15,259 nt of DNA from Bacteroidota bacterium (GTDB lineage: Bacteria; Bacteroidota; Bacteroidia; Chitinophagales; Chitinophagaceae). Positions within the stretch are counted from its first letter, which is position 1. The number at the start of each line of letters is the position of its first letter. Position numbers and translations under genes: made by a program. Of this stretch, positions 6,198 to 12,428 are shown one piece after another. The stretch is from assembly GCA_023433265.1 (NCBI GenBank), contig JAEZDR010000103.1, forward strand, positions 1 to 15,259, in the 5' to 3' direction. The notes beneath the pieces are model-generated. The model worked only from the letters and a program-made list of their open reading frames with translations, did no database searches and was not told the origin of the DNA.

Positions 6198-7448
6198 ACC
6201 GTTATTGAGGATGAACAGGCGCAACATGTTAATGGCATTCATAGCCGTTAGCTCTATGTTTTTCCGCCTGTTATGACGAAAGAAGAACCTTTTGCTTTCT
6301 ACCGGGCCGTTCTTTTTACCAACAGCAATAAAGGTGGTTCCCACCTCCTCTTTTTCGTCACCGGCATCCGGACCCATCAAACCCGTTACAGCGAGGGCAT
6401 AGCCTGTATTCATTACCTTAAACATTCCCTGCACCATCTGCCTGCTCACTTCTTCATTTACAGCGCCTTCCCTATCCAGCAAGTCGCCATCAACCCCGAG
6501 TACATCTCTTTTTATCCTTGTATCGTAACAGACGACACTGCCTGTAAAAAACGATGATGATTTTGGATTGGCCGTAAGCAGATGGGCGATATAACCACCG
6601 GTACAGCTTTCCGCCGTTGACAGCGTTTCCTTTTTGTCAGTCAGTAGCCTGCCCAGGACCGTTTCCAGGCTAATATCTTCATCGGTAACCAGGTAACTAT
6701 TTACCTCTTGTTTCAACAGGCGGAACTGTTCATCAAGCTGATGCTCTAATGCTTCCCTGTTTTCACCGCTCCCCGACAACCTCAGCCGTATGATGCCGTA
6801 GTTGGGGAGGTAAGCCAGTTTAATGTTAGCAGGTAGATTCGATTCAAAGTTGTTGATCTGTTCGCTTAAAAATGATTCACCGATACCCGATAACATCATT
6901 GTACGGTGGGCAATGTAGAACCCCGTGTACATTGATTGCAGCCTTGGCAGCACCTCATGTTCCATGATGCCCTCCATTTCGTAAGGAACACCGGGAAGAC
7001 TGGCCAATATGGCGTCACCTTTTTTGAACCACATACCCGGGGCAGTGCCTCGCGGGTTTAGCAGCACTTCGCATATGTCAGGAACTTCCGCCTGCTTCAG
7101 GTTTGAGTTGATGAGCGGTTTGTTCAGCTTACTAAATATTTTCTTTACATTTTCCAGGGCGGCTTCATTGGTTACAAGTTTACCTCCAAAGTAGTCGCAA
7201 AGCAGCGGCTTGGTAATGTCGTCGGCAGTGGGGCCTAAACCACCGGTGAGGATAACAACCTGTGCAAATGCGAAAGCGTCATCAATGGCCTCGCGGATTG
7301 CGTTTGCGTCGTCTGCCACGGCCACTCTGCGTAGCACCTGTATTCCAATTTTGTTGAGTTCCCGGGCTACATAAGCGCTATTGGTATCCACTACCTGCCC
7401 TATGAGTAATTCGTCCCCGATGGTAATAATAGCTGCCTTTGCTAACAT
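6195..7448 (-). CDS. cinA: CinA family protein (nicotinamide-nucleotide amidohydrolase / competence-damage-inducible protein)
   Basis: The protein has 417 residues and the usual two-domain CinA layout. Residues 1-170 form the MoaB/MogA-like domain, with GDELLIGQVVDTNS (11-24) and LTGGLGPTADDITK (67-80) motifs. A linker domain follows. Residues ~258-417 are the CinA C-terminal domain with STAESCTGG (277-285). The family hydrolyses pyridine-nucleotide by-products: the C-terminal domain deamidates NMN, and the N-terminal domain acts on ADP-ribose-type substrates in some members. The loop that usually reads like GPGGG...KPVGT is here TGLMGPDAGDEKEEVGT (355-371), a mild departure. It acts in the cytoplasm. 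The ATG at 7448 gives the canonical opening MLAKAAIITIGDELL. It follows the rhomboid gene by 95 bp on the same strand with no clear terminator between them, so the two may be co-transcribed. Confidence 0.95.
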   Translation of the reverse strand: MLAKAAIITIGDELLIGQVVDTNSAYVARELNKIGIQVLRRVAVADDANAIREAIDDAFAFAQVVILTGGLGPTADDITKPLLCDYFGGKLVTNEAALENVKKIFSKLNKPLINSNLKQAEVPDICEVLLNPRGTAPGMWFKKGDAILASLPGVPYEMEGIMEHEVLPRLQSMYTGFYIAHRTMMLSGIGESFLSEQINNFESNLPANIKLAYLPNYGIIRLRLSGSGENREALEHQLDEQFRLLKQEVNSYLVTDEDISLETVLGRLLTDKKETLSTAESCTGGYIAHLLTANPKSSSFFTGSVVCYDTRIKRDVLGVDGDLLDREGAVNEEVSRQMVQGMFKVMNTGYALAVTGLMGPDAGDEKEEVGTTFIAVGKKNGPVESKRFFFRHNRRKNIELTAMNAINMLRLFILNNG

Positions 7449-7543
7449 CCTTTGTTTTTTTTACGCTAAGCTAAGAACGCGATGCCTGCTATGAATTTAA
7501 AAATTGTTTTGAGTTGCAAAAAAGGAATGCCTGACCTAACCAG

Positions 7544-8326
7544 TCACCTTCCCCTGAAAAACTGTTTCCGGTACCGGTCGTGCACATTTGCGATAACCAG
7601 TTTCGGAGCAAACATTTTAATTGTAATCAGCCCTGCAAGGAAGCCCCCAATATGGGCGGCATAAGCAACGCCGCCGGCCTCATCCCCTCCCAAAGTACCA
7701 AGACCATTTAAAACCTGGAAAACAAACCAGATACCTACAGCCAGAAAAGCAGGGACAGTAACCACCATGAAAAAGATCCAGATATGTACGCCCCGCGTTG
7801 GAAACAAAAGAATATAACCGCCAAGCACGGCTGAAATTGCCCCTGAGGATCCAAGGCTAGGGATAAGTAGATTATGTCCGAGTACGGAAGTGCTTACCAC
7901 ATGAGCAAGCGAAGCCAATACCCCGCAAAGCAGGTAAAAGACCAGGTATCTCAGATGACCGAGCCGGTTCTCGATGTTGTCACCAAATATCCATAGGAAC
8001 ATCATATTACCAAAAAGATGTGCGAGGCCACCGTGCATAAACATAGACGTAAACAAAGTGAGGTAGACCGAATAGGGTGTTGGCTGCAATCCAGGCAATT
8101 CGAACTGCTGCCCGGTAATCGGGTCTTCCAGTATTTTAGACTCAGTTACGATGTCGGTACCTGACAGTATTTCACCCGGCACGGTTGCGTAGGCATAGGT
8201 AAAGGGCACATCGTTGCCCCAGTTCTGGAGCCAAAAGAAGACATAGATGTTTATAGCGATTAGCAGGTAGTTGACAAAAGGCGTGCGGTGCCTGTCCCTG
8301 TTATCATCGCCTACAGGTATGAGCAT
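7544..8326 (-). CDS. rhomboid family intramembrane serine protease
   Basis: The protein has 260 residues and about six membrane helices. The catalytic serine is Ser161 in LGSSGA (158-163) and the general base is His225 in AYAAHIGGFLAG. The oxyanion-side motif HGGLAHLFGN (98-107) carries the conserved His and Asn. A loop of about 45 residues rich in acidic and polar residues (~38-82) follows the first helix (~17-34) and lies outside the core fold. Rhomboids cleave transmembrane substrates within the membrane; no substrate is suggested by the neighbours. The short C-terminal tail is basic (HDRYRKQFFRGR). The ATG at 8326 follows an A/T-rich spacer with no clear Shine-Dalgarno sequence. It is divergent from guaC across 124 bp and lies upstream of cinA on the same strand. 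Confidence 0.95.
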   Translation of the reverse strand: MLIPVGDDNRDRHRTPFVNYLLIAINIYVFFWLQNWGNDVPFTYAYATVPGEILSGTDIVTESKILEDPITGQQFELPGLQPTPYSVYLTLFTSMFMHGGLAHLFGNMMFLWIFGDNIENRLGHLRYLVFYLLCGVLASLAHVVSTSVLGHNLLIPSLGSSGAISAVLGGYILLFPTRGVHIWIFFMVVTVPAFLAVGIWFVFQVLNGLGTLGGDEAGGVAYAAHIGGFLAGLITIKMFAPKLVIANVHDRYRKQFFRGR

Positions 8327-8383
8327 TCTATTTTTATATGGAGTGTGAGCAAATGTTATTCCTCGTTTTTCAATCCCTTCGTT

Positions 8384-8412
8384 CCCGGTTAAAACAGCCG
8401 TTGAAAACCGGG
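8384..8412. promoter_or_regulatory. dyad symmetry over the guaC promoter (candidate operator)
   Basis: CCCGGTT (8384-8390) and AACCGGG (8406-8412) are perfect inverted copies whose centres are 22 bp apart, about two helical turns. The right arm lies inside the likely promoter spacer. No gene ends nearby that would need a terminator, and there is no U-tract, so a repressor or activator site for guaC (or for the divergent rhomboid gene) is the simplest reading. Confidence 0.4.
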
Positions 8413-8427
8413 CGTTTGTTTATCTTG
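8401..8427 (+). promoter_or_regulatory. candidate promoter for guaC
   Basis: TTG at 8401-8403 and TATCTTG at 8421-8427, with 17 bases between them, resemble the Bacteroidota -33/-7 pattern (TTG...TAnnTTTG), with an imperfect -7 element. The start would fall near 8434, leaving a short leader before the ATG at 8451. No Shine-Dalgarno sequence is visible in that leader. Confidence 0.4.
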
Positions 8428-8450
8428 CCGCTACACAACAGGCACCCATT

Positions 8451-9488
8451 ATGCATATTGAACAAGAGATTAAGCTAGGTTTTAAAGATGTAATGATACG
8501 ACCGAAACGCTCCACATTAAAAAGCCGCAGCGAGGTGAGCCTTGAACGCAAATTCAAATTCTTGCACGGAGCTGCCGAATGGAGCGGCGTCCCCATTATG
8601 GCAGCGAATATGGACACAGTGGGCACTTTCACCATGGCTGAAGCCCTTGCGAAACACCGGATGTTTACGGCTGTGCATAAACATTACACTCCCGAGCAAT
8701 GGAGTGAATTCATTGCTAAAGCACCGGCAGGTATCACTGAGTTTGTTGCAGTGAGCACCGGTACCAGCAAGGCCGATGCGGAAAAGCTTGATGTGATACT
8801 GAAGCGTTTCCAGGAGCTGAGATTTATATGTATTGATGTTGCCAACGGCTACTCGGAGCATTTTGTGGGATTTGTAAAACAAACAAGGGAAAGGCATCCC
8901 GGAAAAGTAATCATGGCGGGCAATGTGGTAACAGGTGAAATGGTAGAGGAACTGCTGCTTGCCGGAGCAGATATGATAAAGGTTGGCATTGGTCCCGGCT
9001 CTGTATGTACCACGCGTATTAAAACCGGAGTTGGCTACCCACAGCTTTCAGCTATCATAGAATGCGCTGATGCTGCACATGGACTAGGCGGGCAGATTAT
9101 TTCGGACGGGGGGTGTAAGGTTCCGGGCGATGTTGCAAAGGCTTTCGGAGGCGGAGCCGATTTTGTAATGCTGGGAGGTATGCTGGCGGGCCACGAAGAA
9201 AGCGGCGGTGAACTGGTGGAAGTAGATGGCAGGCAGTATAAAAAGTTTTATGGAATGAGCTCGGAAACTGCGATGAATAAGTATGCCGGCGGTGTTGCGA
9301 ATTACCGGGCTTCCGAAGGCAAAACAGTACAAGTGCCTTACCGGGGCAACGTGGATAGTACGGTTCTTACCATGCTGGGAGGCTTAAGATCCACTTGCAC
9401 CTATGTAGGGGCGCGGCAATTAAAGGAACTTACCAAGCGGACGACCTTTATAAGGGTACAGGAACAGCATAACCAGGTATTTGAATAA
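8451..9488 (+). CDS. guaC: GMP reductase
   Basis: This 345-residue protein is very close along its whole length to what I recall of E. coli GuaC, with the same opening (LGFKDVMIRPKRSTLKSRS) and near-identical end (KELTKRTTFIRVQEQ). It is an IMPDH/GMPR-family TIM barrel. The catalytic cysteine is Cys186 in GIGPGSVCTTR, with Thr188 and Glu289 (YRASEG) also conserved. It has no CBS insert and lacks the IMP-dehydrogenase flap, which separates it from GuaB. It converts GMP to IMP and ammonia using NADPH, allowing guanine nucleotides to be recycled to the adenine branch. The ATG at 8451 gives MHIEQEIKLGFKD, matching the family start. It stands alone on the plus strand with its own candidate promoter and dyad. 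Its stop codon touches the U-tract of the terminator for the convergent operon. guaD lies about 1.4 kb downstream on the other strand. Confidence 0.97.
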   Translation: MHIEQEIKLGFKDVMIRPKRSTLKSRSEVSLERKFKFLHGAAEWSGVPIMAANMDTVGTFTMAEALAKHRMFTAVHKHYTPEQWSEFIAKAPAGITEFVAVSTGTSKADAEKLDVILKRFQELRFICIDVANGYSEHFVGFVKQTRERHPGKVIMAGNVVTGEMVEELLLAGADMIKVGIGPGSVCTTRIKTGVGYPQLSAIIECADAAHGLGGQIISDGGCKVPGDVAKAFGGGADFVMLGGMLAGHEESGGELVEVDGRQYKKFYGMSSETAMNKYAGGVANYRASEGKTVQVPYRGNVDSTVLTMLGGLRSTCTYVGARQLKELTKRTTFIRVQEQHNQVFE

Positions 9489-9512
9489 AAAACCCCCCGG
9501 TATCCGGGAGGT
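9487..9512 (-). terminator. intrinsic terminator of the M14-lipoprotein-guaD-SQR run
   Basis: On the minus strand ACCTCCCGG (9512-9504) pairs with CCGGGGGGT (9500-9492) around a 3-base loop, with one mismatch, and is followed by a run of T (9492-9487). It is a strong GC-rich terminator 22 bases after the flavoprotein stop. The T-run overlaps the guaC stop codon, and the same stem could also form in guaC mRNA, although without a U-tract on that side. Confidence 0.85.
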
Positions 9513-9533
9513 CTCCAACTCAAAACAACCCAC

Positions 9534-10733
9534 TCATGGAAGCTGCGCATATCCATGCCGCATTTTCCACAAGAAGTATTTTTCTAATAATACTTTACCG
9601 AAATCATAAATAACGTTTGGCAACATCAATGCAAAGGTTCTTGGCTTAAACAAATGATTTGATATTAACAGCACTTCTTTTTTTCCTGCATCCATTATAC
9701 AGAGGGCAGGAATCTTTCCCCATGGCTTTTCCACCAGTTTTGTTTTTCCCTGCACCACCCTGATGATATTTTCGGCAACTATCTTACCTGTTTCATCGCT
9801 TGGATATCCCGTTTTGGGCACAGCGAATGGCACATCCCCGGTTTTGAATGGAGGAGGTACATCGACGGATAATCCTGCTACCCAAACATCAGGGTACTTT
9901 TTATGCCTGTAGGAGGCTGACACATCAATAAACCCATTGGGCCTGGGTTCCAAAGCGGGTGAATTACGAATCATATCCACGCCAATGAACGGAGGCATCA
10001 ACATGGTAAACTTAGAAGCGATCGTCTCACCTGTACTAAGTACAACACCATCGGCTTTTACTTCGCTGATGCCTACGTTGGTCCTGTAATGAATGTTGAA
10101 CATCTTCATGAAGCTCTTCAGCATGGTTTCACCCATCGGCATGCCGTCAATCCCAAAATGACCGAGGTAGGTTTCCGGCGTAATCCAATACAGGTCAACC
10201 TTCTTCCTGATATTTTGCTCCCGAAGCCACTTCTCTATATTAAAAAGGAATTCATAGGCTGCGCCCATACAGCCGGCCTGTTGTGTTGCACCTATTACAA
10301 TAGCCCCCGGATCGCTTTTGAAAGCTTCCAGTTTAGCCCTTGTTTTCATAGCACCGTCAGGAGTGCCTATATAGAATGCATGCTCGCGCATACCCGGCAC
10401 CACATCGAAGTTTACCTTAGGACCGGTAGCAATTACTAACTGATCGTATTGATAAGTGCCGGCTGAAGTATGAACAACTTTTGCGTCGGGGTCTACCCTT
10501 TCAGCCACAGCCTGCACGAAGGCGATGCCTTTCTTTTCAAGTACCGCCCTGCGTGGAATACTGATGTCCTTGATTTCCCTTCGTTTCGTGGGTACCCAAA
10601 TGAGTGAGGGTACAAAGAGAAAGTTCTCATTCCTGTCGATTAGCGTAACCGTTGCCCTCTCCCTGAGTTTGCGCTTCAATTGTATAGCTGCAGTAAAGCC
10701 GGCAAAGTTGCCTCCTATCACTACTATTTTCAT
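9534..10733 (-). CDS. FAD-dependent oxidoreductase, sulfide:quinone oxidoreductase-like
   Basis: This 399-residue flavoprotein belongs to the SQR/NDH-2 group. The N-terminal FAD-binding Rossmann motif is VVIGGNFAGFTAA (4-16), followed by an IATGP motif (101-105) and a late VWVAGL segment (284-288) typical of the family. It contains only two cysteines: Cys155 in GATQQAGCMGAAYEF and Cys345 in ALCIMDAG. Their positions fit the redox-active pair that oxidises sulfide in SQRs, while the third cysteine of some bacterial SQRs is absent. The C-terminal stretch (FGKVLLEKYFLWKMRHGY) looks like the amphipathic helix that docks SQR on the membrane. The likely role is electron transfer from sulfide to quinone at the inner membrane; another NDH-2-like activity is the alternative. 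The ATG at 10733 is preceded by an AGGGAA sequence. It is the last gene of the minus-strand run and ends at a clear terminator. Confidence 0.8.
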   Translation of the reverse strand: MKIVVIGGNFAGFTAAIQLKRKLRERATVTLIDRNENFLFVPSLIWVPTKRREIKDISIPRRAVLEKKGIAFVQAVAERVDPDAKVVHTSAGTYQYDQLVIATGPKVNFDVVPGMREHAFYIGTPDGAMKTRAKLEAFKSDPGAIVIGATQQAGCMGAAYEFLFNIEKWLREQNIRKKVDLYWITPETYLGHFGIDGMPMGETMLKSFMKMFNIHYRTNVGISEVKADGVVLSTGETIASKFTMLMPPFIGVDMIRNSPALEPRPNGFIDVSASYRHKKYPDVWVAGLSVDVPPPFKTGDVPFAVPKTGYPSDETGKIVAENIIRVVQGKTKLVEKPWGKIPALCIMDAGKKEVLLISNHLFKPRTFALMLPNVIYDFGKVLLEKYFLWKMRHGYAQLP

Positions 10734-10782
10734 GTTCCCTGGTTTTGATTACCAAAGCTCATGAGGCCGCAGTCGGGCATTG

Positions 10783-10796
10783 GTGACATTTGTTAC
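10783..10796. promoter_or_regulatory. short imperfect palindrome upstream of the SQR-like gene
   Basis: GTGACA (10783-10788), two T residues and TGTTAC (10791-10796) form a 14-bp palindrome with one mismatched pair, about 50 bp upstream of the ATG. Its form resembles the binding sites of CRP/FNR-family regulators, but the match to any named consensus is loose and no promoter could be placed beside it. Confidence 0.25.
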
Positions 10797-10870
10797 AGAA
10801 GAGGGAACAGTGCTTTGAAACCCTTGCACGGCAAGCATTGTCGCAGAATATGATTCTTATCAGTTTCTTG

Positions 10871-11344
10871 CTAGTAGACCCTTTTATCCTCCTTAATCTG
10901 CCACTCGTTAAACAGGCTAATGGCATCTTCCCTTCCGAGGGACTGCATTGCTATTTTTCTTTTTTCAATGGGTAACAGCAGTTCCTCATAAATCAATGAA
11001 TCATCAAAGCCAATGGTGGCTGCATCCAGCCGGGTATTAGCATAGTATACCTTGCCCGGCCTTGCCCAATAAATAGCGCCCATACACATGGGGCAGGGTT
11101 CGCAGGTTGTATATATTTCGCAATCTGTGAGTTGAAAGTTCCCGATCTTGTTACAAGCATCCCTGATTGCCATTACTTCAGCATGAGCAGTGGGATCGTT
11201 TAAAGAAGTAACACTGTTATGGCCGCGGCCTATTATTTCATCGCCCTTTACCACAACACATCCAAAAGGTCCCCCTTTATTTTCTTTTACACCCTGAAAT
11301 GCTTCCTTTATGGCTTCCGCCATAAACCTGAGTTCGCGTTCCAT
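10871..11344 (-). CDS. guaD: guanine deaminase (nucleoside deaminase family)
   Basis: This 157-residue enzyme is of the small cytidine-deaminase-fold type, like Bacillus subtilis GuaD. The zinc ligands and catalytic acid are in THAEV as HAE (His54, Glu56) and CEPCPMC (Cys84, Cys87). The flanking sequences NDPTAHAEVMAIR, GAIYWARP and IGFDDSLIY, and the aromatic C-terminal tail ending KRVY, are those of guanine deaminases rather than tRNA adenosine deaminase (TadA) or cytosine deaminase. It hydrolyses guanine to xanthine and ammonia in the cytoplasm, directing guanine to catabolism or XMP salvage. The ATG at 11344 lies only 10 bp after the lipoprotein stop, so the two are co-transcribed. A 137-bp gap separates it from the SQR-like gene. 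It complements guaC, which lies downstream on the opposite strand. Confidence 0.93.
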   Translation of the reverse strand: MERELRFMAEAIKEAFQGVKENKGGPFGCVVVKGDEIIGRGHNSVTSLNDPTAHAEVMAIRDACNKIGNFQLTDCEIYTTCEPCPMCMGAIYWARPGKVYYANTRLDAATIGFDDSLIYEELLLPIEKRKIAMQSLGREDAISLFNEWQIKEDKRVY

Positions 11345-11354
11345 TATTTTCAGT

Positions 11355-12383
11355 TTACTGGTATTGAATATAAACCGGCCTTGGCTTCAGTTTCAACAAC
11401 TGTTCGGGTTGCATCTCCAATGGTTTATTCACCCGCTTTGTATCGTTTTTATAGAAAATCTTAAACCCGGTGTATTGTACCGGCTGAGGGTAAATAAACT
11501 GCTTATAGGTATTTATTTTCCTTGCAGCTTCGCCCCATCCATCCATGTGCATCACCACCTGCACTTCGGGCACAAGGTTTATATCCTTGTAATTCTTCAC
11601 CATCGGCCCCGTGAAGCGATGCACTACAAGAATCTTCGGTGGAATGTTATGCTTCTTTACCAGCTTCGCGAGGTAATCTTTCGCAAAATTGATGTCTGTT
11701 GCATCAAAGGAGCCAATCACATGGCCGGGCTTTTGTCCGCCTTTCATACTAAACTCCGGATCAATACCAAGGTGCACGTTAGGCAAAGACAGGTATTTCT
11801 CCAGCATTGGCAATTCAGCATTCAATGTACTTAGCCCTACCTGGATGTCGACAAATACGATCGCATTGATTCGCTTAGCCCAGTTGATAACTGTGTCAAT
11901 CTGGCTATGCGGCATCCGGAGCCTGTATTTGCCATCCCCGCCGGGAGCGCCCTGTGCGGTGACAGCTATGTAATGTAAAGCGGGAATCACTTTTAAAGTA
12001 GTGTCTGCTTTTTGCCATTTATCTACTTCCTTCATAAGTTTAGCTGTCACCTGTGGTTTTGGCAACTCGCCGAGAATTCCCATTCGGGTTGAGTATAGAT
12101 TGCCATAATAAGCAATTACCCTGTGAAAAGGGAAAATTGCACCTTGCAACGGCAGGGGTTCATTGGCTACAGGCCATTTGCCTGAGGAGTCACCATTCGT
12201 AATGCTCGCAAGTTTTCTTTTGTAAGCCGCGGTATCCAGCACCCAAACTTTCTTTTCCTCTGCGGGTTTCACTGTACTATCACCCTGCTGTTGTACTACC
12301 TGTTGTTTTCCCGAACTCTCGCTGCTGCACGAAATAAGCATAAGGACGGGTAGCAAATACATCAAACCATTAATCTTCTTCAA
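11355..12383 (-). CDS. conserved lipoprotein of unknown function, possible TIM-barrel hydrolase fold
   Basis: This 342-residue lipoprotein starts with TTG. An in-frame TAA lies just upstream, so only TTG (12383) or a later ATG (12362) is possible. TTG is preferred because it supplies the basic LysLys of the signal peptide and has AAGGAA upstream. The lipobox is LISC with Cys19. A Ser/Gln-rich tether (~20-45) follows, and the folded domain spans ~80-340. Repeated strand-like motifs suggest a barrel: FHRVIAYYGN, VIPALHYIAVTAQ, IVFVDIQVGLST, NVHLGIDPEFSM, KILVVHRFT and VQVVMHMDGWG. I recall similar uncharacterised proteins in Actinobacteria, and I know of no assigned reaction. Conserved Asp, Glu and His at strand ends look enzyme-like. 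It lies between an M14 peptidase (45-bp gap) and guaD (10-bp gap) in one run. Envelope location is well supported; substrate and function are unknown. Confidence 0.85.
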   Translation of the reverse strand: MKKINGLMYLLPVLMLISCSSESSGKQQVVQQQGDSTVKPAEEKKVWVLDTAAYKRKLASITNGDSSGKWPVANEPLPLQGAIFPFHRVIAYYGNLYSTRMGILGELPKPQVTAKLMKEVDKWQKADTTLKVIPALHYIAVTAQGAPGGDGKYRLRMPHSQIDTVINWAKRINAIVFVDIQVGLSTLNAELPMLEKYLSLPNVHLGIDPEFSMKGGQKPGHVIGSFDATDINFAKDYLAKLVKKHNIPPKILVVHRFTGPMVKNYKDINLVPEVQVVMHMDGWGEAARKINTYKQFIYPQPVQYTGFKIFYKNDTKRVNKPLEMQPEQLLKLKPRPVYIQYQ

Positions 12384-12428
12384 CTTGTTTCCTTGTTATT
12401 TTAATCTGTAAAAATAATTCAGCCGGCT

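Noticed and set aside
10826..10840. Small CTTGC/GCAAG hairpin after guaD as a terminator
   Set aside because: The stem is 5 bp with a 3-base loop and no U-tract on the minus strand, too weak to call a terminator.
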